Shown: positions 35,435 through 43,308 of the stretch, piece after piece
Numbering within the stretch: position 1 is the stretch's first letter
Layout of the letters: each line of letters begins with the position of its first letter
NCBI GenBank assembly: GCA_963812475.1
Contig: CAWEVI010000050.1
Coordinates: forward strand, 124,001-188,000
DNA length: 64,000 bases
Direction: 5' to 3'
Source of the DNA: JAMXLO01 sp963812475
Lineage (GTDB): Bacteria; Pseudomonadota; Alphaproteobacteria; Acetobacterales; Acetobacteraceae
Position numbers and translations under genes: made by a program
The notes under the pieces: model-generated
Seen by the model: only the letters and a program-made list of their open reading frames with translations
The model's database searches: none
Told to the model about the DNA's origin: nothing

Positions 35435-36688
35435 CGCCAGACGCAGATCCTCGGCGCGAAGTTCCGCGAGGTCGGCAATGCCCGCATCGGCAAGGCGAGC
35501 CGCCGCCTCCTGCAATGCTGCGCGGTGACGGGCCTGCGTGAGGGGCGGCGGGCCGGCGCTTTCGGTCAGGGATCGGGCCGCTGCGCCCAGGCGTGCACGC
35601 AATGTGTCCAGGCCCTCGCCGGTCAGTGCACTGACGCCGATTGCATCGACCGGAGCGACGCTGCCAAGGTCGAGCTTGTTCACGACCAGGAGGTGGGACG
35701 CCGCAATGACATATTCCCCCTCCCCCCAACTCCCTCCCGCAAGGGGAGGGGGAGCTTCTTGTTCTCCCGCTTGTTCTCCCGGCTCGATCACGACAACCAC
35801 AAGGTCCGCGTCTGCGGCCCGCGCCAGCGCTCGGCGCACACCCTCCGCCTCGATCGCGTCGGTGCTTGCCCGCAGGCCTGCGGTATCCACCAGGGTGACA
35901 GGGACGCCACCCAGCACCACCCGCGTCTCCAGCGCGTCGCGCGTCGTCCCCGGCATGGCGGAGACGATCGCAACGTCGCGTTCGGCAAGCGCATTCACCA
36001 GCGAGGACTTCCCGACGTTCGGCCGACCGGTGACCGCGAAGACGAGACCCTCGCGCAGTCGCTCGCCGCGCCGCTCATCGTCAAGGTGGACGGCCACCTC
36101 TTCCCCCAGTGCCGCCAGTTCCGCCAGCACCGCCGCCTCGATCTCCGGCGGCAGGTCCTCGTCCGGAAAGTCGATCAACGCTTCCTGCTGCGCCAGCAGG
36201 ACGCGCAGCCTGTCGGCCCAGCCGCGATAGATGGTGCCCAATGCGCCATCGAGCTGACGTAGTGCCTGGCGCCGCTGCGCCGTCGTCTCGGCCGCCACCA
36301 GATCGTGCACCGCCTCGGCCTCGGTGAGGTCCATCTTGCCGTTGAGGAAGGCGCGGCGGGTGAATTCTCCCGCTTCCGCCGGCCTGGCACCGAACCGAAC
36401 CAGTGCCTGCGCAACGCCGTCCAGGACTGCGCGCCCGCCATGCAGGAAAAGCTCGACGGAGTCTTCGCCGGTATAGCTGCCTGGTCCGGGCAGCCACACC
36501 ACCATGGCTTGGTCGAGCTCCGCCCCGTCGCGGTCGCGCAGGTTGCGGAGCGACGCGCGACGGGGCGGTGGCACGCGGCCGCACAGCGCCGCCAGCGCCG
36601 CAAAGCTCGCTGGGCCGCTGATTCGCACCACCGCAATGGCGGCGTGCCCTGCTCCCGAGGCGACGGCGAAGATGGTATCGGCTTCCAT
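35348..36688 (-). CDS. mnmE: tRNA modification GTPase MnmE with in-frame repeat insertion
   Basis: With MnmG, MnmE adds the carboxymethylaminomethyl group to U34 of certain tRNAs. The N-terminal folate-binding domain starts MEADTIFAVASGAGHAAIAVVRISG; the G domain has GRPNVGKSSLVNAL, DTAGLR, VNKLD and SALTGEG; the C-terminus ends FSRFCIGK with the catalytic Cys. The ATG at 36688 follows GAGGGAGGG. Between the strand ending VVVVIEPGE and NKLD there is a Gly/Pro-rich stretch (APPPLAGGSWGEGE) encoded by a dispersed palindrome. Frame is kept, so the protein is probably active. Convergent with rdgB, and divergent from the DUF255 gene. Confidence 0.96.
   Translation of the reverse strand: MEADTIFAVASGAGHAAIAVVRISGPASFAALAALCGRVPPPRRASLRNLRDRDGAELDQAMVVWLPGPGSYTGEDSVELFLHGGRAVLDGVAQALVRFGARPAEAGEFTRRAFLNGKMDLTEAEAVHDLVAAETTAQRRQALRQLDGALGTIYRGWADRLRVLLAQQEALIDFPDEDLPPEIEAAVLAELAALGEEVAVHLDDERRGERLREGLVFAVTGRPNVGKSSLVNALAERDVAIVSAMPGTTRDALETRVVLGGVPVTLVDTAGLRASTDAIEAEGVRRALARAADADLVVVVIEPGEQAGEQEAPPPLAGGSWGEGEYVIAASHLLVVNKLDLGSVAPVDAIGVSALTGEGLDTLRARLGAAARSLTESAGPPPLTQARHRAALQEAAARLADAGIADLAELRAEDLRLALRALGRITGSVGVEDILDTLFSRFCIGK
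35716..35755. repeat. Palindromic repeat inserted in frame within mnmE
   Basis: CCCCCTCCCCCCAACTCCCT followed by CCCGCAAGGGGAGGGGGAGC forms a hairpin of the kind seen between genes elsewhere in these genomes. Here it lies inside the mnmE coding sequence, encoding about residues 312-325 on the minus strand. The neighbouring GTTCTCCCGCTTGTTCTCCCGG (in two near repeats) may be part of the same event. Confidence 0.7.
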
Positions 36689-36758
36689 CCCTCCCTCATC
36701 CCTGTCATTGGCCATAAGCCACCCCCATGTCCGCCCAACACCAAGGGAGCGCAATGCC

Positions 36759-38792
36759 ATGGCCGAGGCTGCCAACCTGCTGCGCCACGAGACCTCGCCC
36801 TATCTGCTGCAGCATGCCGACAACCCGGTGCACTGGCGGCCGTGGGGCGCGGCGGCGCTGGAGGAGGCGCGCGAGACCAACCGCCCGATCCTGCTGTCGA
36901 TCGGCTATGCGGCCTGTCACTGGTGCCATGTCATGGCGCACGAGTCGTTCGAGGATCCGGCGACCGCGGCGCTGATGAACGCGCATTTCGTCAATATCAA
37001 GGTTGACCGCGAGGAGCGTCCGGACATCGACCATCTTTACATGTCGGCGCTGCACGCGCTGGGTGAGCAGGGTGGCTGGCCGTTGACCATGTTCATCGCT
37101 CCGGACGGTTCGCCGTTCTGGGGCGGCACCTATTTTCCGCCCGAGCCGCGCTGGGGCAGGCCCTCGTTCAGCCAGATTCTGCACGGCGTGTCGGAGGCCT
37201 GGCGCGACGACGGCGACATGGTGAAGAACCGCACCGCTTCATTGGCCCGCGTGCTGGCCGCCATGTCGCAGCCCAATCCGGGCGATCTACCGGCGCCCGT
37301 GCATCTCGACGCCGTGGCCGCCGCGCTGCTGCGCATGTGCGATCCGGAACAGGGCGGGTTGAAGGGGGCGATGAAATTTCCCAACCCACCGATCTTTCGG
37401 TTTCTTTGGCAGAACGCATTCCGCACCGGGCAGGCCGAGGGCCAGGACGCGCTGCACCTCATGCTTCAGCGGATGTCGCAGGGTGGCATCTACGACCACC
37501 TCGGCGGCGGCTATTCACGGTATTCCACCGACACGTTCTGGCTGGTGCCGCATTTCGAGAAGATGCTGTACGACAACGCGCAACTGTTGGAGCTGCTGGC
37601 GCTGGCGCACGCGCACCGGCCCAACCCGCTGTATGCGCAGCGCGCCGTCGAGACCGTCGGCTGGATGACGCGCGACATGACTGCCGCGAGCGTCGATGGA
37701 CGTGCCGCGTTCGCTGCCTCGGAAGACGCCGACAGCGAGGGCGAGGAGGGGCGGTTCTATGTCTGGACCGAAGCCGAGGTGGACGGATTGCTCGGCGATG
37801 CCGCCGGCGCGTTCAAGCAGGCCTATGACGTCACCCCGGGCGGCAACTGGGAGGGACACACGATCCTGCGCCGCATCACCCAGGCCGGGACACCGGAGCA
37901 GGAGAGCGCGCTGGCCCGCGCGCGGAAGGTGCTGTTCGATGCTCGTGCGCGCCGCGTTCGGCCTGGGCGCGACGACAAGGTGCTGGCGGACTGGAACGGC
38001 TTGGCGATCGCCGCCCTGGCACGCGCATCGGTGGTGTTCGGCCACCCCGAGTGGCTGGCGCGCGCGGAGCAGGCGCAGGATTTCATTTTGGCTGAGATGT
38101 CGGCGCCCGATGGACGGGTGCAGCACGCCTGGCGGCTCGGGCGGGTGACCGCCGCTGGCCTGCTGGACGATCAGGCCGCTATGGCGCGGGCATCGCTCGC
38201 GCTGTTCGAGGCGACCGGCGATCCGGCGCGCCTGGAACAGGTCGTGCGGTTCGCGGATGCGGCGCGGGCGGCGTTTCCCGACGGCCATGGTGGCTACTGC
38301 ACCACGGCGGCCGATGCGACGGATGTGCCGCTCGTGCGGCTGCGCACCGCTGTCGACACCGCGACGCCGTCCGGCAACGGTGTCCTGGCCGAGGTGTTCG
38401 CCCGGCTCTGGCACCTGACCGGCGATCCCGCGTGGCGTGAGCGTGCCGAAGCGTTGCTGCGAGCGTTTACCGGCAAGCCGGATCAGCTTGCCGCCATGCC
38501 GTCGCTGCTGACGGCTGCCGATCTGCTGGAGGAGGGCGCCACGGTGGTGATCGCGGGCGATCCGCAGCATCCGCTGGCACAGACGCTTGCTGCCGTTGCG
38601 CTCGGTGCCGCGGACCCGGCGGTTGTGATGCTGCGCGCCGCGCGCCTTGATGCGCTGCCGGAAGGGCATCCGGCGTATGGCAAGTCGGCCGGAGCCCAGG
38701 GGGCGGCGGCCTATCTCTGCCGCCGAAGCGTGTGTGGGCTGCCGGTGGTAGATGGCGCTGCGCTGGCCAGGGCGTTGTCGTCCCGCGCCTAG
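36759..38792 (+). CDS. DUF255 thioredoxin-fold/glycosidase-like protein (YyaL/SSP411 family)
   Basis: A 677-aa protein of the widespread family in which an N-terminal thioredoxin-like domain is joined to a (alpha/alpha)6 barrel. The start MAEAANLLRHETSPYLLQHADNPVHWRPWG, the ACHWCHVMAHESFEDPATA redox-like motif and VDREERPDIDHLYM are family hallmarks, followed by GGWPLTMFIAPDGSPFWGGTYFPPE. Function is unresolved. The ATG at 36759 follows AGGGAGC at good spacing; the open frame to 36504 overlaps mnmE. It is divergent from mnmE, sharing a 70-nt promoter gap. Confidence 0.93.
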   Translation: MAEAANLLRHETSPYLLQHADNPVHWRPWGAAALEEARETNRPILLSIGYAACHWCHVMAHESFEDPATAALMNAHFVNIKVDREERPDIDHLYMSALHALGEQGGWPLTMFIAPDGSPFWGGTYFPPEPRWGRPSFSQILHGVSEAWRDDGDMVKNRTASLARVLAAMSQPNPGDLPAPVHLDAVAAALLRMCDPEQGGLKGAMKFPNPPIFRFLWQNAFRTGQAEGQDALHLMLQRMSQGGIYDHLGGGYSRYSTDTFWLVPHFEKMLYDNAQLLELLALAHAHRPNPLYAQRAVETVGWMTRDMTAASVDGRAAFAASEDADSEGEEGRFYVWTEAEVDGLLGDAAGAFKQAYDVTPGGNWEGHTILRRITQAGTPEQESALARARKVLFDARARRVRPGRDDKVLADWNGLAIAALARASVVFGHPEWLARAEQAQDFILAEMSAPDGRVQHAWRLGRVTAAGLLDDQAAMARASLALFEATGDPARLEQVVRFADAARAAFPDGHGGYCTTAADATDVPLVRLRTAVDTATPSGNGVLAEVFARLWHLTGDPAWRERAEALLRAFTGKPDQLAAMPSLLTAADLLEEGATVVIAGDPQHPLAQTLAAVALGAADPAVVMLRAARLDALPEGHPAYGKSAGAQGAAAYLCRRSVCGLPVVDGAALARALSSRA

Positions 38793-38857
38793 GAAATCTC
38801 CAGGCCGGCATCGAACGTCCGGGATTCAAAACGGGACAGCATCTCCGGGCGGCTCGT

Positions 38858-38887
38858 TTGACACTTATCGCCACAACCGCCAACTAT
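38858..38887 (+). promoter_or_regulatory. Candidate promoter of argD-argF
   Basis: A perfect -35 TTGACA (38858-38863) is followed after 17-18 nt by CAACTAT (38881-38887), a modest -10. It lies about 80 nt before the argD start in a 175-nt gap that contains nothing else I recognise. No arginine-repressor palindrome was evident. Confidence 0.4.
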
Positions 38888-38967
38888 TCGGGCTTCCTCC
38901 GGAACCGCCCCGAAAGATCGCGGGCGGGAGATCCGTTGGGGAAACCACAGACAAGGGTTGCATACCC

Positions 38968-40164
38968 ATGATTTCCGCTCTGTTGCCGAACTACGCTCGT
39001 GCCGACCTCGCTTTCGAGCGGGGCGAAGGCGCTTGGCTGTGGACGGTGGACGGGCGACGATTCCTCGATTTCGGCTCGGGCATCGCCACTGCCTCTTTGG
39101 GCCATGGCCACCCGCACCTCGCCAAGGCGATCGCCGAGCAGGCCGCCAAGGTGATGCACGTGTCCAACCTGTACCGCATCCCGCAGGCCGAGAAACTCGC
39201 ACAACGGCTGGTGGACAATACGTTCGCGGACAGCGTGTTCTTTTGCAATTCGGGCGCGGAAGCGAACGAGGGCATGATCAAGATGATGCGCCGCGCGATG
39301 TATGACGCCGGGAAGCCGGAGCGCTTCCGCTTCATCGTCTTCGAGGGGGCGTTCCACGGCCGCACGCTGGCGACGCTGGCCGCCACGGGCAATGCCAAGT
39401 ACCTGGAAGGCTTTGGCCCGGTGGTGGACGGCTTCGATCAGGTGCCGTTCAACAACATGAACGCGGTGCGCGACAAGGTCGGCCCCGCCACGGCCGGCAT
39501 CATCGTCGAGCCGATCCAGGGCGAGGGCGGCGTGCGTCCCGCCGACATGCAGTTCCTGCGCGACCTGCGTGCCGTGTGCGACGAGTACGGCATGATCCTG
39601 GGCTTCGACGAGGTGCAGTCCGGCATGGGCCGCACCGGCAAGCTGTTTGCCTATGAATGGGCCGGCATCACGCCCGATGTCATGTCGGCGGCGAAGGGCA
39701 TCGGCGGCGGTTTCCCGCTCGGCGCGGTGCTCGCGAAGGAGCAGTACGCCAAGGCGCTGAAGCCCGGCACCCACGGCACGACGTTCGGCGGCAATCCGCT
39801 GGCGTGCGCCGCCGGCAATGCCGTGCTCGACGTGATGCTGGCGCCCGGATTCCTGGAGGGCGTGCAGCGCAAGGGCAACAAGCTGCGCACCGAACTGGAG
39901 AAGATCGTTCGCGAATTCCCGCAGGTGTTCGAGGACGCGCGCGGCATGGGTCTGCTGCAGGGCATGAAGTGCGTGCTGCCGCAGGGCGAGGTGCAGGCCG
40001 CCTGCGTCGCCGAGGGGCTGATGGCGATCACTGCCGGAGACAACGTGCTGCGTCTTGCCCCGCCGCTCGTCGTCACCGACAGCGACCTGGACGAGGCGGT
40101 GGCGATGCTGCGTCGTGCGGCGCGGCGTGTATTGCCATCCGCGGGTAAAGCTGCGGCGAAATGA
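38968..40164 (+). CDS. argD: Acetylornithine aminotransferase
   Basis: ArgD is the PLP-dependent transaminase of arginine synthesis; many bacterial enzymes also act in lysine synthesis. The product (398 aa) has GRRFLDFGSGIATASLGHGHP, FCNSGAEANEGMIKMMRR, FEGAFHGRTLATLAATG, GFDEVQSGMGRTGKLFAYE and the PLP-lysine block SAAKGIGGGFPLGAVL. The ATG at 38968 gives the standard N-terminus; an open frame upstream overlaps the DUF255 gene. The stop overlaps argF by four bases. Confidence 0.95.
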   Translation: MISALLPNYARADLAFERGEGAWLWTVDGRRFLDFGSGIATASLGHGHPHLAKAIAEQAAKVMHVSNLYRIPQAEKLAQRLVDNTFADSVFFCNSGAEANEGMIKMMRRAMYDAGKPERFRFIVFEGAFHGRTLATLAATGNAKYLEGFGPVVDGFDQVPFNNMNAVRDKVGPATAGIIVEPIQGEGGVRPADMQFLRDLRAVCDEYGMILGFDEVQSGMGRTGKLFAYEWAGITPDVMSAAKGIGGGFPLGAVLAKEQYAKALKPGTHGTTFGGNPLACAAGNAVLDVMLAPGFLEGVQRKGNKLRTELEKIVREFPQVFEDARGMGLLQGMKCVLPQGEVQAACVAEGLMAITAGDNVLRLAPPLVVTDSDLDEAVAMLRRAARRVLPSAGKAAAK

Positions 40165-41126
40165 GCGCCTCGCTCAGGCGCACGAGCGACGTCGAGGGCC
40201 GGTCCACCGATGCGGTGGCCGGCCCAAGACACTTCCTCGATCTGCGCGATTTCGATGCCGCGACGCTCCGGCAGATGCTGGATGTCGCGGCAAACTACAA
40301 GCGCGGCGGCGTGTCGTCGCGTCCGCTGGCCGGCAAGACGCTGGCGCTGATCTTCGAGAAGCCGAGCACGCGCACGCGCGTCTCGTTCGAGGTCGGCATG
40401 CGTCAGCTTGGCGGCGACGTTGTCGTGCTGTCGGCGCGCGACATGCAGAGTGGTCGTGGTGAGTCCCCGGCGGACACGGCGCGTGTTCTGTCGCGCTATG
40501 TCGATGCGATCATGTTGCGCACCGACAACGTGGCGAAACTGCACGAGCTTGCGGAGTTTGCGACCGTGCCAGTGATCAACGGGCTGACCGACACGTCGCA
40601 TCCGTGCCAGCTCATGGCCGACGTGATGACGTTCGAGGAGCATCGCGGACCAATCGCCGGACAGGTCGTCGCCTGGCTCGGCGACGGCAACAACGTCGCG
40701 CGAAGCTGGATCGAGGCCGCGGTGCGCTTCGGCTTCACGTTGCGGCTGGCCACCCCGGACGGGCTGCGTCCACCCCAGGATCTGATCGACTGGGCACGGG
40801 CCCAGGGTGGCAGGATCGAGTTGACCGACGATCCGGAGAAGGCGGTGGCGAGCGCGCGTTGCGTGGTGACCGACACCTGGGTCTCGATGTCGGACGATCC
40901 GAACACGAGCCGGCACAATCTGCTGGCACCGTACCGGGTCACGGGCGCCCTGATGGCGAAGGCGGCGGCGGATGCGATCTTCATGCACTGCCTTCCGGTC
41001 CATCGCGGCGAGGAAGTCACCGCCGAGGTGATCGACGGTCCACAGTCGGTGGTATTCGATGAGGCGGAGAACCGGATGCACGCTCAGAAGGGTGTGCTGG
41101 CGTGGGCGCTGGGTGCGGCGCGGTAA
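40161..41126 (+). CDS. argF: Ornithine carbamoyltransferase
   Basis: ArgF makes citrulline from ornithine and carbamoyl phosphate. The three diagnostic motifs are intact: carbamoyl-phosphate binding KPSTRTRVSFEVGM, HPCQLMADVMT, and FMHCLPVHRGEEV with the ornithine-binding Cys. The 321-aa protein has a slightly extended N-terminus (MSASLRRTSDVEGRSTDAVAGP). It is coupled to argD by an ATGA overlap, the usual alphaproteobacterial argD-argF pair. A structured element follows the stop by about 80 nt. Confidence 0.97.
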   Translation: MSASLRRTSDVEGRSTDAVAGPRHFLDLRDFDAATLRQMLDVAANYKRGGVSSRPLAGKTLALIFEKPSTRTRVSFEVGMRQLGGDVVVLSARDMQSGRGESPADTARVLSRYVDAIMLRTDNVAKLHELAEFATVPVINGLTDTSHPCQLMADVMTFEEHRGPIAGQVVAWLGDGNNVARSWIEAAVRFGFTLRLATPDGLRPPQDLIDWARAQGGRIELTDDPEKAVASARCVVTDTWVSMSDDPNTSRHNLLAPYRVTGALMAKAAADAIFMHCLPVHRGEEVTAEVIDGPQSVVFDEAENRMHAQKGVLAWALGAAR

Positions 41127-41206
41127 CGAAAATCGCTCGCGGCGGGCGCGGGAAGATGGTAGCTTTCCTGAAGCGGGACCGCTCGCGCGACCGCGCCTCC
41201 GGAGGG

Positions 41207-41339
41207 TAGGCTAACGGCGGAGTGCGAGGGTTAGTCACACCCGCCACCTACCCCACCGGATTCGCGAGCGAATGCGTATCCGCATCCTCCGTTCCTCCGA
41301 TGGCTCCCGGCCGAATTGCCGGGAGCATTCGCAGAATGC
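41207..41339 (+). ncRNA. Unidentified structured element, copy A
   Basis: This is part of the 352-nt gene-free stretch 41127-41478. It aligns without gaps over 107 nt (41222-41328) with copy B at 42536-42642. Shared parts are TAGGCT (41207-41212, a possible -10), a small stem GTGCGA (41222-41227) / TCACAC (41235-41240), a stem ATGCG (41272-41276) / CGCAT (41281-41285), and the strong hairpin GCTCCCGGC (41303-41311) / GCCGGGAGC (41318-41326) preceded by TCCGATG. Copy A has a further hairpin GCATTC/GAATGC at 41325-41339. Strand is assumed from the flanking genes. I cannot match it to a known RNA family; the remaining sequence to 41478 shows nothing else. Confidence 0.5.
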
Positions 41340-41478
41340 CGCTCAAAATGCTGATACCGCGTTGATGACACGGCGCTGTGACGCACCGTGTATCCTGGAT
41401 CATCGTGTCAAGGACTTTGCTGCGCTGCAGACCATGCCCTTATTGCTGGGATTCGAACGACAGGATTGTTGACCCATC

Positions 41479-42456
41479 ATGAAATGGTCGCGTGAATTGA
41501 AGATCGCCCGCCGGAGCATCCGGACGGCCGTCAAGGCAGCTTCTGCAATGGCGAAGGCCCAGGCACAGGTTCCTGCTTCGCTGCGGCTGGCGCCATGGTC
41601 CACACGCGATCCGCTCACCACCATCGCCGGATCGGTCGAGGTGCCAGACTTCGGCAGCAATCCCGGCAAGCTCGCAATGTTTGTGCATAGCCCGTCAGGT
41701 CCGCCGGCGCCGGGAGCACCGTTGATCGTGCTGCTGCACGGTTGCGGCCAATCGGCGGTGGCGTTTGCCCGCGAATCCGGCTGGACGGCGCTGTCGGAAC
41801 GGTTCGGAGTGCCTCTCGTGCTCCCCGAACAGGCGGGCGAGAACAACCATGGGCGATGCTTCAACTGGTTTCAGCCAACCCATGTTCAGCGCGGGTCAGG
41901 TGAGGCGCTGTCGATCCGGCAGATGGTTGCCACGGCAGTGGAGCGTTTCGGATCCGACCCGAAGCGCATCTACATTGCCGGCCTCTCCGCCGGTGGCGCC
42001 ATGGCTGCTGCAATGCTGGCAGCCTATCCGGACGTGTTCGCCGCCGGGGCAGTGGTCGCAGGTCTTCCGGTTGGTTCGGCGAACGGTATTTCCGAGGCAT
42101 TGCGGCGAATGGCCGAGGCCGGGCCCTCCCGATCCTCCGCAGGCTGGGCGGATCTCGTTCGCCGCGCCGCACCGGCGGGCTTTCCCGGGCCATGGCCGCG
42201 ACTATCCATATGGCATGGAGATTCTGATCGAGTCGTTGACCCCGCCAACGGCCGGCTGCTGGCCGAGCAATGGTCGGCGTTGCATGGCCTGGCCGACACC
42301 GGAGTCACGGTAGAACCCTCCGGCGGCCGCCGCGAGGTCTGGGGCCCATCGAAGTTGCCCGCCATCGAGCTTTGGACGCTGCCTGGCCAGCCCCACGCAT
42401 GGCCGGCCGACGCGGCCAATCGCATGATCTGCTTTTGGGGGTTCGGATCGGGTTGA
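41479..42456 (+). CDS. PHB-depolymerase/feruloyl-esterase-like alpha/beta hydrolase
   Basis: The product (325 aa) is an alpha/beta hydrolase of the esterase-PHB family. The oxyanion-hole motif APLIVLLHGCGQS, the nucleophile elbow IAGLSAGGAMAAAM (Ser), an acid in IWHGDSDRVVDPAN and a His in LPGQPHAWPAD are all visible, with NNHGRCFNWF typical of the family. There is no clear cleavable signal peptide; the N-terminus is basic and amphipathic. It may act on short polyesters or aryl esters. It lies between the two copies of the structured element. Confidence 0.87.
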   Translation: MKWSRELKIARRSIRTAVKAASAMAKAQAQVPASLRLAPWSTRDPLTTIAGSVEVPDFGSNPGKLAMFVHSPSGPPAPGAPLIVLLHGCGQSAVAFARESGWTALSERFGVPLVLPEQAGENNHGRCFNWFQPTHVQRGSGEALSIRQMVATAVERFGSDPKRIYIAGLSAGGAMAAAMLAAYPDVFAAGAVVAGLPVGSANGISEALRRMAEAGPSRSSAGWADLVRRAAPAGFPGPWPRLSIWHGDSDRVVDPANGRLLAEQWSALHGLADTGVTVEPSGGRREVWGPSKLPAIELWTLPGQPHAWPADAANRMICFWGFGSG

Positions 42457-42520
42457 CGCCCCAGCAGGCAGGCGCGCGAACGTTCTGGCGCCGTTTGCAA
42501 CTAACCGGACCGTCGCGGCC

Positions 42521-42660
42521 TAGGCTTCCGGTGGCGTGCGATCGTAAGTCGCACCCGCGACCTGCATCACCAGAGTTCCCAGACAATGCGGTTGAGCGTT
42601 GCGGTTTCGTCCGATGGCTCCCGGCGGGATGGCCGGGAGCATATTGGGCATACGCCGCAA
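42521..42660 (+). ncRNA. Unidentified structured element, copy B
   Basis: Part of the 316-nt gene-free stretch 42457-42772. TAGGCT at 42521-42526; stem GTGCGA (42536-42541) / TCGCAC (42549-42554), perfect here; stem CAATGC (42584-42589) / GCGTTG (42596-42601); strong hairpin GCTCCCGGC (42617-42625) / GCCGGGAGC (42632-42640) after TCCGATG. By hand count about 77 of 107 positions match copy A with no gaps, and the middle stem is kept although its sequence differs. The following GCCGCAAATGATGACGC resembles the GCCGCTCAAAATGCTGA that follows copy A. Nothing else is seen in the rest of the gap. Confidence 0.5.
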
Positions 42661-42772
42661 ATGATGACGCAAGGTTAGCGGCAGGGCGACCGTGAATTGT
42701 TCCCGCGGATTAACCGCGCGGCAACGCACAGCGACCACCATGAAGGTAATGCCGCAACGGAAGGTGTCCTGA

Positions 42773-43297
42773 ATGTCGAACAGTGCGCCCGCGAGGGATG
42801 TCATCATCGCCGACAACGATTACATGATCCGAGACATTCTGCGCTCCGTGCTGGAGAGCCAGAGCTTCAGCGTCCTGCAGGCCGTAGATGGTATCGAGGC
42901 GATTGACTACGCCATGCGCACCAATGCTCGGCTCGTTATCCTCGATTACAAAATGCCCAACTTGGACGGTTTCGCCGCGTGCATGCAAATCCGCCGCCTG
43001 CCCGGCTATGCGGATGTGCCGATCGTCATTCTCACGGCATTCAACGACGACGATACGCGGCGAGCGGCACAGCGCGCCGGGGCAACCATGTTCTTGCCCA
43101 AACCATTCAAATCGGCCGATCTGTTGCAGGCCACTGCCATGCTGGTCGGCGCCTGCCAAGACGATGGCTCTTCGGCAGCCGCGATGAGCGCAACCGCCGC
43201 ATTTGTCTGGGAACGCCGGCAGGATCCACCGCCGCTGTATGGCGAGCCGACTGAATTGTCTGAAGGCCGCCGGATTCTGAAGATCTGCCGCGGCTGA
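42773..43297 (+). CDS. Receiver-domain response regulator without output domain
   Basis: A CheY-like receiver occupies residues about 8-125: acidic pocket IADNDYM, phospho-acceptor Asp58 in LVILDYKMPNLDG, Thr in VILTAFNDDD and Lys in MFLPKPFK. The remaining 45 residues (ending EGRRILKICRG) have no recognisable output domain. The ATG at 42773 follows GGAAGG. It converges on a hybrid histidine kinase whose stop is 12 nt away, so the two are likely partners, with this protein as the final receiver of an HPt phosphorelay. Confidence 0.92.
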   Translation: MSNSAPARDVIIADNDYMIRDILRSVLESQSFSVLQAVDGIEAIDYAMRTNARLVILDYKMPNLDGFAACMQIRRLPGYADVPIVILTAFNDDDTRRAAQRAGATMFLPKPFKSADLLQATAMLVGACQDDGSSAAAMSATAAFVWERRQDPPPLYGEPTELSEGRRILKICRG

Positions 43298-43308
43298 CCG
43301 TACCGAAC

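Noticed and set aside
41440..41465. GGGATTCGAACGAC looks like the T-arm of a tRNA on the minus strand
   Set aside because: The flanking bases do not form a T-stem, acceptor or anticodon arm; no cloverleaf can be drawn.
42495..42526. Full sigma-70 promoter for structured element B (TTGCAA ... TAGGCT)
   Set aside because: The spacer would be 20 nt and copy A lacks a matching -35, so only the shared TAGGCT is noted.
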